Shown: positions 36,747 to 45,139, counted from the stretch's first letter. The stretch: DNA of 64,000 nucleotides from Pseudarthrobacter polychromogenes (GCF_014644495.1 NZ_BMKU01000002.1:124001-188000); one strand, 5' to 3'. Notes: generated by a model from the letters alone, not told the origin. Translations and numbers: made by a program.

Positions 36747-36766
36747 CGGGATACCATTGACCGGGC

Positions 36767-36840
36767 GCCCCAGTAGCCCAATTGGCAGAGGCAGCGGACT
36801 TAAAATCCGCGTGTTGTGGGTTCGAGTCCCACCTGGGGTA
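36767..36840 (+). tRNA. tRNA with UAA anticodon, short variable arm (Leu by anticodon)
   Basis: A 74-base cloverleaf: acceptor 36767-36773 pairs with 36833-36839 (one G-U), D arm with GG in the loop, anticodon stem GCGGA/TCCGC with loop CTTAAAA, T arm GTGGG-TTCGAGT-CCCAC, discriminator A. The anticodon is UAA (36801-36803), reading leucine UUA. The variable region is only five bases (GTGTT), whereas bacterial leucine tRNAs normally have a long variable arm. CCA is not encoded. Amino-acid identity rests on the anticodon and A73. Confidence 0.9.
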
Positions 36841-36868
36841 CTAGGCATCGTGAACAAGGCCAGGATCG

Positions 36869-36895
36869 GAAGCCGTCCGCACAGCGGGCGGCTTC
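36869..36895 (+). terminator. tRNA terminator
   Basis: Twelve-base stem GAAGCCGTCCGC with a three-base loop, one G-U pair, 28 bases after the tRNA and followed by a short pyrimidine run. Confidence 0.7.
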
Positions 36896-36934
36896 GTCCA
36901 TTTAATTCCACATATGCAACTACTGTTATAAGGA

Positions 36935-36950
36935 TGTGACCTCAGTCACT
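36935..36950. promoter_or_regulatory. CRP/GlxR-type site upstream of the branched-chain amino acid binding protein
   Basis: TGTGA-CCTCAG-TCACT matches nine of ten positions of the TGTGA-N6-TCACA consensus, 99 bases before the start codon. Confidence 0.5.
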
Positions 36951-36971
36951 TATCTTCGGCTCCGATTTGCA

Positions 36972-37006
36972 TTAGCTTGAAGCTAAATCAGGAACACCTG
37001 ATTTTT
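36972..37006 (+). promoter_or_regulatory. two overlapping leader hairpins, candidate attenuator
   Basis: Hairpin 1 is TTAGCTT-G-AAGCTAA (36972-36986). Hairpin 2 is an 8-base stem AAATCAGG/CCTGATTT (36985-37004) with an AACA loop and a T run (37002-37006). They share two A residues, so they compete. The second looks like a small intrinsic terminator 44 bases upstream of the binding-protein gene. If transcribed as leader RNA, this is an attenuator candidate; alternatively the first is an operator. Confidence 0.35.
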
Positions 37007-37049
37007 CGCGTCAAAGGCCGTTCGCACCTTTAGATCGAGGAGCTCGTAA

Positions 37050-38405
37050 ATGACTTTATTCCCCCAGGCGGGAACCCGTGTTGCCAAGCTGACAGCGCTT
37101 GGCATCGGCGTCGCCTTTATGGCAACGGCTTGCGGCGGTTCGTCCACACCCACGGCAACCGAATCCTCTGCCACCGCAGAAGCGGCAGGAATTGCTTGCC
37201 CAGCAACCGAGGGCAGTGGAGGCGCTGCCGCCAGCCAGCCTGCGGAGACCCCCTCGGTGCCGCCGTCAACCGGCGCTACTGAAACGCCGCTGCGGATTGG
37301 TTCGCTCCTTCCCACCACCGGTTCCCTGGCGTTCCTCGGCCCGCCCGAAATCGCCGGCGTCAACCTTGGCATCGACGAAGTCAACAAGGCAGGCGGCGTC
37401 CTGGGCAAGCCGGTCGAAGTGATCCACCGCGACTCCGGTGACACGAAGACGGATATCGCCACCCAGTCAACGTCCGCGTTGCTGGGCCAGGGGGTCAGCG
37501 CCATCATCGGTGCGGCGTCTTCAGGCGTTTCCAAGACGGTCATCAACCAGATCACCGGCGCCGGCGTCATCCAGTTCTCACCCGCCAACACGTCCCCGGA
37601 CTTCACCACCTGGGACGACAATGGCCTGTACTGGCGTACAGCACCCTCCGATGTCCTCCAGGGCAAGGTGCTCGGCAACTACATGGCCACCTGCGGCGCG
37701 CAGACCGTGGGCATGATCGTCCTGAATGACGCCTACGGTACCGGCCTTGCATCCAACATTAAGTCGGCCTTCGAGGCGGCCGGCGGCCAGGTTGTGGCGG
37801 AGGAACTTTTCAACGAGGGCGACAGCCAGTTCAGCAGCCAGGTGGACAAGGTCATTGCTGCCCAGCCGGATGCCATTGCGCTGATCACCTTTGACCAGGC
37901 GAAGAGCATCGTTCCGCTGATGACCGGCAAGGGGGTAAAGCCCACCCAAATGTTCCTGGTGGACGGCAACACCTCCGACTACAGCAAGGACTTCCAGCCG
38001 GGCACCCTGAAGGGCGCACGCGGCACCATCCCGGGCACGTTTGCGCAGGACGACTTCAAGAAGAAGCTGCTGGCCATCGACCCGGCACTCAAGGACTACA
38101 GCTACGCCGGCGAGTCCTACGACGCCGTGAACCTCATCGCGCTGGCCGCAGAGGCGGCACAGAGCACCAAGGGCGTGGACATCGCAGCCAAGCTCAAGGA
38201 AGTCTCTGAGGGCGGCGAGAAGTGCACGTCCTACGCTGCCTGCGTCACGTTGATCAGGGAAGGCAAGGATGCCGACTACGACGGTCAGTCCGGCCCCGTG
38301 ACCTTCTCCGACGCCGGTGACCCGACCGAGGCCTACATTGGCATCTACGAGTACCAGGATGACAACAAGTACACCGCAGTGAAGGAAGAGTTCGGCCAGC
38401 TGTAA
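37050..38405 (+). CDS. branched-chain amino acid-type binding lipoprotein
   Basis: Periplasmic-binding-protein fold of the LivK/Peripla_BP_6 family, 451 residues. Lipobox MATACGGS (Cys about residue 29), then a Ser/Thr/Pro linker of 45 residues, then the LRIGSLLPTTGSLAFLG family start, IGAASSGVSKTVINQ and NTSPDF. It captures branched-chain or similar amino acids for the LivHMGF complex encoded convergently just downstream. The final segment (ITFDQAKSIVPLM and later) is complete. Confidence 0.92.
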   Translation: MTLFPQAGTRVAKLTALGIGVAFMATACGGSSTPTATESSATAEAAGIACPATEGSGGAAASQPAETPSVPPSTGATETPLRIGSLLPTTGSLAFLGPPEIAGVNLGIDEVNKAGGVLGKPVEVIHRDSGDTKTDIATQSTSALLGQGVSAIIGAASSGVSKTVINQITGAGVIQFSPANTSPDFTTWDDNGLYWRTAPSDVLQGKVLGNYMATCGAQTVGMIVLNDAYGTGLASNIKSAFEAAGGQVVAEELFNEGDSQFSSQVDKVIAAQPDAIALITFDQAKSIVPLMTGKGVKPTQMFLVDGNTSDYSKDFQPGTLKGARGTIPGTFAQDDFKKKLLAIDPALKDYSYAGESYDAVNLIALAAEAAQSTKGVDIAAKLKEVSEGGEKCTSYAACVTLIREGKDADYDGQSGPVTFSDAGDPTEAYIGIYEYQDDNKYTAVKEEFGQL

Positions 38406-38417
38406 CCGCCGTACCTG

Positions 38418-38465
38418 AAACACAAGGAAGCCCCCGTCCGGCCGGACGGGGGCTTCCTTGTGTTT
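38418..38465. terminator. 48-bp perfect palindrome, bidirectional terminator
   Basis: Arms 38418-38440 and 38443-38465 are 23 bp each, without mismatch, around a GC dinucleotide. Runs of A and T flank it on either side, so it can work in both directions. It separates the binding-protein gene (+) from livF (-), which ends 10 bases away. Confidence 0.85.
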
Positions 38466-38474
38466 GCCCTGGCC

Positions 38475-39248
38475 TTACTCGGCGGTGTCCGCCAGGGTGC
38501 CCAGGTAGAGCTGGATGACCTTGGGGTCCTTCATCAGTTCACGGCCCGTGCCGGTGTACGCGTCCCGTCCCTGGTCCAGGACGTAGGCGCGGTCACAGAT
38601 CTGCAGGCAGCGGCGGGCGTTCTGCTCCACCATGATGACGGAGACGCCAGCACGGTTGATTTCGTGGACTCGCAGGAAGGTCTCATCCTGCTTGACGGGG
38701 GAGAGCCCGGCGGACGGCTCGTCGAGGAGCAGTACGGCAGGATCCATCATCAGCGCCCGGCCCATGGCCACCATCTGGCGTTCGCCGCCGGAGAGCGAGC
38801 CGGCTCGCTGCGCGCGCCGCTTGCCCAGTTCCGGGAACAGGCCGGCCACGAAGTCGAACCGTTCGGCGAAATCCTTGGGCCGCTGGAACATGCCCATCTG
38901 CAGGTTTTCCTCGATGGTCAGCGTGGCGAACACGTTGTTCGTTTGCGGGACGAAACCCACTCCCCGGGACACCAGCTTGTTCGCTTTCAGTCCGGTGATG
39001 TCCTGGCCGCGGACCACCACCGTCCCGGAATGGACTTTGACCAAACCGAACATGGCCTTCAGGAGGGTCGACTTACCGGCACCGTTGGGGCCGATGATGC
39101 CAATCAGCTCGCCCTTGCGGGCCTCGATGCTGCAGCCATTGAGGATGTTCACTCCCGGCAGGTAGCCCGCCACGAGGTCGGTGACCTTGACCACCGAGTC
39201 ACCGTCGGTGACTGGCTGTGCGGCCGGTGCCGCGCTGGTGCTGCTCAT
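38475..39248 (-). CDS. livF: branched-chain amino acid ABC transporter ATPase 2
   Basis: LivF-type ATPase, 257 residues: Walker A GPNGAGKST near residue 53, Q-loop QTNNVFATLT, signature LSGGERQ, Walker B VLLLDEPSAGL, His switch with VIMVEQN. A polar 20-residue N-terminal tail is extra. Its start overlaps livG by 4 bases. Last gene of livHMGF. Confidence 0.95.
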   Translation of the reverse strand: MSSTSAAPAAQPVTDGDSVVKVTDLVAGYLPGVNILNGCSIEARKGELIGIIGPNGAGKSTLLKAMFGLVKVHSGTVVVRGQDITGLKANKLVSRGVGFVPQTNNVFATLTIEENLQMGMFQRPKDFAERFDFVAGLFPELGKRRAQRAGSLSGGERQMVAMGRALMMDPAVLLLDEPSAGLSPVKQDETFLRVHEINRAGVSVIMVEQNARRCLQICDRAYVLDQGRDAYTGTGRELMKDPKVIQLYLGTLADTAE

Positions 39249-40336
39249 TGCCTGTCCTTGTCTGTGGTGCCTGTGTCCGTGCTACCGTGGCGGCCATGCG
39301 GGCTCTCGCCCTGGTGCCGGCCGCCGCTCCGGCGTTCCGGTTCCGCCTCTCCCGCCACAACGTCCAGCGAGATGATTCCGGCGTTCTCGGTGCCCACAAT
39401 CGATTCCTCGTCCGCCACGAGTTCGGCCGCGAGCTCCTTCAGGCCCTCGGAGTCTCCCAGGTCGACGTCGTGGTGGGCGCCGAGGTAGGCGTCGATGACC
39501 GCAGGGTTCTTCATGACCTCGCCCGGCGGGCCTTCCGCCACCACCTTGCCTTCAGCCATGACCACCACCCAGTCGGCGATATGCCGGACCATGTGCATGT
39601 CGTGCTCGACGAACAGCACCGTCATGCCCTCGGCCTTAAGGTTTTTGATGTGGTCCAGGAGGGACTGGGTCAACGCGGGGTTGACGCCTGCCATGGGTTC
39701 GTCCAGCATGACGAGTTTGGGCCGGACCATCAGGGACCGGGCCATCTCCAGGAGCTTGCGCTGGCCTCCTGAGAGGGACGCCGCATAGTCGTCCTTTTTG
39801 GCGTCAAGCTTGAACTTTTCCAGCAGGACGTTGGCCTCGTCGGTGATCTGTTTTTCCCGGCCGCCCCACATGCCCTTGAAGAGCGCTTTGGACAGCCGCT
39901 CGCCGGGCTGGTTCGAAGCGCCGAGGCGCATGTTCTCCATGACGGTCAGCTTGCCCATGACCTTGGTGAGCTGGAAGGTGCGCACCATTCCCATCCGCGC
40001 CACCTTGTAGGGGGACACGCCTGCGAGGCTCTTGCCTTCGAACTGCCACTTGCCCGTGTTCGGTGTGTCAAAACCGGTCAGCAGGTTGAAGAGGGTGGTC
40101 TTCCCCGCACCGTTGGGGCCGATCAGTGCCGTGATTTTGTGCCGGGGGATCTCGAGGTACTCCACGTCCACGGCGTTGATGCCGCCAAAGCTGCGCGTCA
40201 CGTTCTCCGCCACGACAATAGGGTCGCGCTTCTTGCAGCCGGGTGCTGCCTCGCCCGCTGCTATGGGCCGGGTGTCGGTCATGTAGTCCAGGCCAACCTC
40301 GCCTGGGGTTGCGGGTACTTCGCTGTGCATGCTCAT
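39245..40336 (-). CDS. livG: branched-chain amino acid ABC transporter ATPase 1
   Basis: LivG-type ATPase with Walker A GPNGAGKTT, signature LSGGQRKLLEMA, Walker B LVMLDEPMAGVNP and LFVEHDMHMV. I begin at ATG 40336 because AAGGAG lies 9 bases upstream and this gives an ATGA overlap with livM. The C-terminal 100 residues after the ATPase core are acidic and Gly/Ser-rich, longer than in E. coli LivG. Total 363 residues. Confidence 0.95.
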   Translation of the reverse strand: MSMHSEVPATPGEVGLDYMTDTRPIAAGEAAPGCKKRDPIVVAENVTRSFGGINAVDVEYLEIPRHKITALIGPNGAGKTTLFNLLTGFDTPNTGKWQFEGKSLAGVSPYKVARMGMVRTFQLTKVMGKLTVMENMRLGASNQPGERLSKALFKGMWGGREKQITDEANVLLEKFKLDAKKDDYAASLSGGQRKLLEMARSLMVRPKLVMLDEPMAGVNPALTQSLLDHIKNLKAEGMTVLFVEHDMHMVRHIADWVVVMAEGKVVAEGPPGEVMKNPAVIDAYLGAHHDVDLGDSEGLKELAAELVADEESIVGTENAGIISLDVVAGEAEPERRSGGRHQGESPHGRHGSTDTGTTDKDRQ

Positions 40337-41301
40337 GCGAACGCCAGCTCCTTCTTGTTTCCAAAGACGCCCTGGGGCCTGAAGATCATCAGCAGCATCA
40401 GGGCGACGCCAACCAGGATGTAGCGCAACTGACCGGCCTGGACCGTGTTCAGCCACGTGATGGCTCCTGACTCGATCAGGCCGTACAGGATTCCCTGGGT
40501 CAGGGACAGGACAACCCAGAAGATCATGGCGCCGATGACCGGACCAAGCACGGTGCCCAGGCCGCCCAGGAGGAGGCAGGTGTACAGGAAGAACGTCAGT
40601 TCCGTACCGTAGTTGGCCGGCTGGACCGCTCCACGTGGAAGCGTGAAGACCATGCCGGCGAGTGCTCCGAGAACGCCGCCGATAATGAGGGCCTGCATCT
40701 TGTAGGCGTAGACGTTCTTCCCCAGGGACCGGACGGCGTTCTCATCCTCACGGATGCCTTTGAGGACACGCCCCCACGGGCTGCGCATCAGCAGCCATAT
40801 CAGGGTGCAGCAGAGGGCGACCAGCGCCCAGCCCACCACGCGGATGAAGAAATCGCGGTTGTTCATGCCGAAGTAGGAGCCTTCAGGGAAGGGGTTCATG
40901 CTGTAGAACCCGCCCTCGAAGGCTGCCAGGCCGTTTGCCGATCCCGTCACGGAGGTGAGCTGGTTGGTGGTCACGATGTAGCGGACAATTTCCGCTGCGG
41001 CGATGGTCACGATGGCCAGGTAGTCCGCACGGAGCCGCAGGGTGGGTATGCCCAGCAGCAGGGCGAAGACGGCTGAGGCAAGGATGGCGATCAGCAGCCC
41101 CACGAAGAAGGGGACACCAAAGGTAAGGGTGGAGATGGCGAAGCCGTAGGCCCCCACCGCCATGAAGCCGGCCTGTCCGAAGTTCAGCAGGCCGGAGTAG
41201 CCAAAGTGCACGGCGAGGCCAAGCGCAGCCAGGGCGTACGCCGCCGTGGTCGGGCTGAAAATTTCACTGGCAGCGCTGGAAAGAATGAATCCAAAGTCCA
41301 T
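40333..41301 (-). CDS. livM: branched-chain amino acid ABC transporter permease 2
   Basis: LivM-type permease, 322 residues, about nine helices, with LGIPTLRLRADYLAIVTIA, RSPWGRVLKGIREDENAVRS (coupling helix) and GGLGTVLGPVIGA. It pairs with LivH to form the translocation channel. It starts 9 bases after livH stops and overlaps livG by 4 bases. Confidence 0.95.
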   Translation of the reverse strand: MDFGFILSSAASEIFSPTTAAYALAALGLAVHFGYSGLLNFGQAGFMAVGAYGFAISTLTFGVPFFVGLLIAILASAVFALLLGIPTLRLRADYLAIVTIAAAEIVRYIVTTNQLTSVTGSANGLAAFEGGFYSMNPFPEGSYFGMNNRDFFIRVVGWALVALCCTLIWLLMRSPWGRVLKGIREDENAVRSLGKNVYAYKMQALIIGGVLGALAGMVFTLPRGAVQPANYGTELTFFLYTCLLLGGLGTVLGPVIGAMIFWVVLSLTQGILYGLIESGAITWLNTVQAGQLRYILVGVALMLLMIFRPQGVFGNKKELAFA

Positions 41302-41310
41302 GGCTGTCTC

Positions 41311-42651
41311 CTAACCCACGCGCTCGCGCCGGCCCAGGATTCCCTGGGGCCGAAACAGAAGGACAACGATCATGATGAAGAGGGCGCCCACGTACTTCAG
41401 GTCCGCGGCGAGGCCGAACACTGTGGTCAGCTCCACGAAGATGCCCACGATGATGGAACCGATCAGGGCGCCGAAGACTGTGCCGAGGCCGCCCAGGGTA
41501 ACGCCGGCGAAGATGAGCAGCAGGATGGCGGAGCCCATGTCGAACGTTACGCCGGGACGGTAGTAGGCCCACAGGATGCCGCCGAGGGAGGCCAGCATGC
41601 CGCCCGTGATCCACACAATCCGGATGACGGAGTCAACGTCGATGCCCGAGGCCGCCGCCAGGGCGGGGTTGTCGGCTACCGCGCGGGTGGCCTTGCCCAG
41701 CCTGGTCTTCAGCAGCACGATGCCGATCAGGGCGATCACCACGGCGCTGATGCCCAGGGACCAGAGGTTGTTCGGTGAGATGGAGACAGGTCCCAGCTGG
41801 ATTTCTGGGCTCTGCGCGTACGGCAGCTGCTGGGTGGCGCCCCCGAAGTAGAACTGGATGACGTAGCGGACTGCCAGTGCCAGGCCGATGCTGACGATCA
41901 TCATGGGGACCAGCCCCGTGCCGCGGCGGCGCAGCGGCCGCCATAGCCCCCTGTCCTGGGCGTACCCAAAGAGGCCGCCGCCAAGCAGTGCCAGCAGGAT
42001 GGCGAGCCAGAAGGGAAGGCCCAGGGCGTTGAAGGCGAACACCAGGACCGCGCCCAGCGTCACCATCTCGCCATGGGCGAAGTTGGTGAGCCCGGTGGTG
42101 CCAAAGATCAGGGACAGCCCTACCGAGGCCAACGCCAGGAGGAGTCCGAAGCTCAGTCCTGCGACGAGCCGGTTAAGCAGGTTTTGCCCGAAGTCCTGCT
42201 GCTGCACCACGATGCCTTCGCCGAACGCGAAGATGACCGAGAGGTTCGAGGTCTGGCTGAAGGTGACGTCGCGGGGGTTTTCCTGGCCCTCAGCCAGGGC
42301 AATGCCCTCAGGCAGGGTGGACTCGTCCAACTCCACGGTGTAGGTGCCTTGTTCGGGCACCCCGATGTTCCAGGCTCCGTTCGCGGAGGACGTGGCCGTG
42401 CCGGTGAAGTCATCCTTCGTGGCCGTGATGGTCACACCCGCCAAGGGTGCGCGGCTGTCATCACGAAGGAATCCGCTGATGTTGTTTTGGAAGGTCTGGT
42501 TCGACGGGGATGGTGTCGGAGATGGGGAAGTGGCCTGGGAAGCCGGTGCTGCCACGAGGAGGATTGCCAGGATGGAAGCGCTGATGGCTCCCAGTAATCT
42601 CAGCAACCCTCGCCGTGCGCCGGCCGGCGGGCCTTGGGGTGTACTTCTCAA
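41311..42651 (-). CDS. livH: branched-chain amino acid ABC transporter permease 1, with secreted N-terminal domain
   Basis: The C-terminal 290 residues (from about 155) are a normal LivH permease: GLTNFAHGEMVTLGAVLVF, KTRLGKATRAVADNPALA and GGLGTVFGALIG. The first 150 residues are extra: a signal-peptide-like helix with APASQAT cleavage motif, a Pro/Ser/Thr linker (SPSPTPSPSNQTF), then a beta-sandwich-type domain (ISGFLRDDSRAPLAGVTIT, TVELDESTLPEGI) resembling carboxypeptidase-regulatory/Cna-B folds. That domain should face the cell exterior, next to where the binding lipoprotein docks. First gene of livHMGF. Confidence 0.9.
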   Translation of the reverse strand: MRSTPQGPPAGARRGLLRLLGAISASILAILLVAAPASQATSPSPTPSPSNQTFQNNISGFLRDDSRAPLAGVTITATKDDFTGTATSSANGAWNIGVPEQGTYTVELDESTLPEGIALAEGQENPRDVTFSQTSNLSVIFAFGEGIVVQQQDFGQNLLNRLVAGLSFGLLLALASVGLSLIFGTTGLTNFAHGEMVTLGAVLVFAFNALGLPFWLAILLALLGGGLFGYAQDRGLWRPLRRRGTGLVPMMIVSIGLALAVRYVIQFYFGGATQQLPYAQSPEIQLGPVSISPNNLWSLGISAVVIALIGIVLLKTRLGKATRAVADNPALAAASGIDVDSVIRIVWITGGMLASLGGILWAYYRPGVTFDMGSAILLLIFAGVTLGGLGTVFGALIGSIIVGIFVELTTVFGLAADLKYVGALFIMIVVLLFRPQGILGRRERVG

Positions 42652-42954
42652 ATTGGTAAACCTCCACTTGGGGGCGGTCTCGGCTGCGCCATTGCAGCCG
42701 CTGCGAACGGATGCAGGGGTAGGATGGTGCCATCAGGCCGGCCCCGCCACATGTGTGAGTTCCGTCACCCTGCTTGGCTTATGCTACAGCGCGGACGTAC
42801 CGGTAAATGCCGAGGTCCAGGCGCCGATGGTAGCGATCGGATAACAACTCCGGGCTCCTGTTTCCACCGGGGAACTATTGCGGGTGCATTTACGTGAGAA
42901 TTGGTAGCGTAAACCTTAAGGTTCACAACACATCCCATATGGAGGAATCCCGCA
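42652..42954. promoter_or_regulatory. livH / Bax-inhibitor divergent promoter region
   Basis: 303 bases without a gene. It holds a CRP/GlxR-like site at 42754-42769 and, near the right end, a clean ribosome-binding site (GGAGG at about 42941) for the Bax-inhibitor gene. Apart from these I see no other structure; the part between 42770 and 42930 is presumably the rightward promoter. Confidence 0.5.
42754..42769. promoter_or_regulatory. CRP/GlxR-type site upstream of livH
   Basis: TGTGA-GTTCCG-TCACC matches nine of ten consensus positions. It is 103 bases before the livH start. Confidence 0.45.
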
Positions 42955-43854
42955 ATGGCACTTGGCGGCAACCCGATCTTCAACGGAAAGAGCTTCCGTG
43001 GAGCCACCCAGGCACCGCCTGTTCCGCAGGCTCCCTACGGACACCAGGCCTACGGCCAGCAGCCGTATGGCCAGGCACCTTACGGCCAGGCCCCGTATGG
43101 CCAGCAGGCGTACGGCCAGCCGCAGAACATGACCGACGAGCAGTTGCGGCAGATGTACAACCAGCCCGCTGCAGGTCCCGCTGACACAGGCCGGATGACC
43201 TACGACGACGTCATCGTCAAGACTGCCGCCTGCCTGGGCGTGCTGCTCGTCGGCGCCGGCGTGACAATGTTTGTTGGCCTGGGGCTCGCCTCCATGCTGA
43301 TGATTGTCGGTGCGCTGGGCGGCTTTGTGCTGGCGCTCGTGAACACGTTCAAGAAGCAGCCGTCGCCGGCGCTGATTCTTGCTTACGCAGGCCTCGAGGG
43401 CCTCTTCCTCGGTGGCCTCACCCGCGTTCTGGACACCATGTACCCGGGCGTAGGGCTTCAGGCCGTCATTGGCACGCTGTCCGTCTTCACCGTGACGCTG
43501 CTCCTGTTCAAGAGCGGTAAGGTACGCGCCACCCCCAAGGCCATGAAGTTCTTCATGATCGCTTTGGTCGGCTATGCGCTCTTCTCCGTCGTGAACCTCG
43601 TCATGATGCTGACCGGCCTGACCTCGGAACCCTTCGGGCTGCGCAGCGGCATCATCGGTGTTGTCATCGGCATCCTTGCAATCGGCCTGGCCGCATTCTC
43701 CCTGGTGATGGACTTCACCAGCATTGAGGCGGGCGTCCAGAGCGGCGCCCCGCAGCGTTTCTCCTGGACGGCAGCCTTCGGCCTGACGGTAACGCTGGTA
43801 TGGCTCTATGTGGAAATCATCCGCCTGCTGGCCATCCTGCGCGGGGACGAATAA
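42955..43854 (+). CDS. Bax inhibitor-1/YccA family membrane protein
   Basis: Seven-helix BI-1-like membrane protein, 299 residues. The soluble N-terminus (residues about 20-58) is a tandem repeat of the type YGQxPYGQA encoded by near-identical 15-base units. The hydrophobic core follows (from TYDDVIVKTAACLGVLLV) and contains the conserved MDFTSIEAGVQSGAP near the end. BI-1 proteins act as calcium leak channels or membrane-stress factors; in bacteria the role is not firm. Flanked by a strong terminator. Confidence 0.9.
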   Translation: MALGGNPIFNGKSFRGATQAPPVPQAPYGHQAYGQQPYGQAPYGQAPYGQQAYGQPQNMTDEQLRQMYNQPAAGPADTGRMTYDDVIVKTAACLGVLLVGAGVTMFVGLGLASMLMIVGALGGFVLALVNTFKKQPSPALILAYAGLEGLFLGGLTRVLDTMYPGVGLQAVIGTLSVFTVTLLLFKSGKVRATPKAMKFFMIALVGYALFSVVNLVMMLTGLTSEPFGLRSGIIGVVIGILAIGLAAFSLVMDFTSIEAGVQSGAPQRFSWTAAFGLTVTLVWLYVEIIRLLAILRGDE

Positions 43855-43884
43855 CACCCACGCCGGCCCCCGCCGTCGGACCTT

Positions 43885-43932
43885 CTTAACAGCTAAGGGC
43901 CCCACCTCGCGGTGGGGCCCTTAGCTGTTAAG
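43885..43932. terminator. bidirectional terminator, 22-bp perfect stem
   Basis: Arms 43885-43906 and 43911-43932 pair perfectly around a TCGC tetraloop. It lies between the convergent Bax-inhibitor and galK genes, with pyrimidine-rich flanks. Confidence 0.85.
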
Positions 43933-43951
43933 GCCGCAACTCAGGAGCGTG

Positions 43952-45139
43952 CTATGCGATCCGGCGGGCTCCTGCAGCCGGGGACACCGTGAAGATGTCC
44001 GGCGCCTTGTAGCCGGCATCTGCGAATGCCTTGACGACGGCGTCACGCACCGCCTGTTCCTGCCCCACCGGCGTCAGCGCGATGGCTGCACCGCCAAAAC
44101 CGCCGCCGGTCATGCGGGCCCCGATGGCGCCGCTGCCGCGGGCAGTGTCGACCGCCAGGTCCAGTTCGGGGCAGGAGATCTCGAAGTCGTCGCGCATGGA
44201 AGCGTGGCTGGCGTCCAGCAGGGCGCCGATGGCGGCCGGTCCCTCGCTTGCCAGGAGCTCCACGGTCTGGAGCACGCGGTCGTTCTCGGTCACCACGTGC
44301 CGGACGCGCCGGAAGGTGACTTCATCCAGGAGGCCGCTGGCTTCCTCCAGGTCACCCACCTGAACGTCCCGAAGCGCTTTGACCCCAAGCACCTCGGCGC
44401 CCAGTTCGCAGGATGCCCGCCGGGACGCGTAGCCGCCGTCGGCATGTGAATGCGAGACCTTGGTGTCAATCACCAGCATCACCAGGTCCGCCGGCTGGGT
44501 CTCAAACGGAACAAGGCGGGCGTTCTGGTCCCGGCAGTCCAGGAAGACAGCGTGCCCTTCAGAGCCCCGGAGCGAGGCGGACTGGTCCATGATGCCTGTG
44601 GGGGCACCGACAAACTCGTTCTCCGCCCGCTGCGTGGCCAGCACCATTTCCTCCGCCTCCAGCCCGGCGCCCGTCAGTTCGTTCAGCGCGGAGATGACAG
44701 CACACTCAATGGCATGCGATGACGAAAGCCCGGCTCCGAGGGGAACGTTCGAGTCGAGCAGGAGGTCCACGCCCGGAACCTCGATGCCGCGCTGCTTCAG
44801 CGCCCACATCACGCCGAGGGGGTACTTGGTCCAGCCTTTGGCGGAGCCCGGCCGCAGGGAATCCAGTGTTGTGCTGACGACGCCCTGATCCCCGTAGGTG
44901 GAGAGCAGCCGGACAGCGGAATCAGGGCGGACCCGGACGGCCACCCGGGCAGTCCGGTCAATGGCGAAAGGCAGGACGAAACCCTCGTTATAGTCCGTGT
45001 GCTCGCCAATGAGGTTCACCCGTCCCGGCGCCTGCCAGATACCGTCCGGGGCGCCGCCGAACTCCTTCGCGAACCGGGCGGCAAGGTCCTCTGTCCCCGC
45101 CGGCGCACGGGTGGCCAGGGGGTCGGGTGCGGCGTTCAA
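43952..45139 (-). CDS. galK: galactokinase
   Basis: Phosphorylates galactose for the Leloir pathway. GHMP-kinase motifs: GRVNLIGEHTDYNEGF near residue 40, the ATP-binding LGAGLSSSHAIE near residue 132, and the C-terminal MTGGGFGGAAIAL. Length 395, normal. Overlaps galT by 4 bases; the two form an operon in the order galT-galK. Confidence 0.97.
   Translation of the reverse strand: MNAAPDPLATRAPAGTEDLAARFAKEFGGAPDGIWQAPGRVNLIGEHTDYNEGFVLPFAIDRTARVAVRVRPDSAVRLLSTYGDQGVVSTTLDSLRPGSAKGWTKYPLGVMWALKQRGIEVPGVDLLLDSNVPLGAGLSSSHAIECAVISALNELTGAGLEAEEMVLATQRAENEFVGAPTGIMDQSASLRGSEGHAVFLDCRDQNARLVPFETQPADLVMLVIDTKVSHSHADGGYASRRASCELGAEVLGVKALRDVQVGDLEEASGLLDEVTFRRVRHVVTENDRVLQTVELLASEGPAAIGALLDASHASMRDDFEISCPELDLAVDTARGSGAIGARMTGGGFGGAAIALTPVGQEQAVRDAVVKAFADAGYKAPDIFTVSPAAGARRIA

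Noticed and set aside
43021..43128. Short tandem DNA units, possibly a CRISPR or minisatellite
   Set aside because: The units are 15 bases without spacers and translate in frame to the YGQ repeat of the Bax-inhibitor protein.
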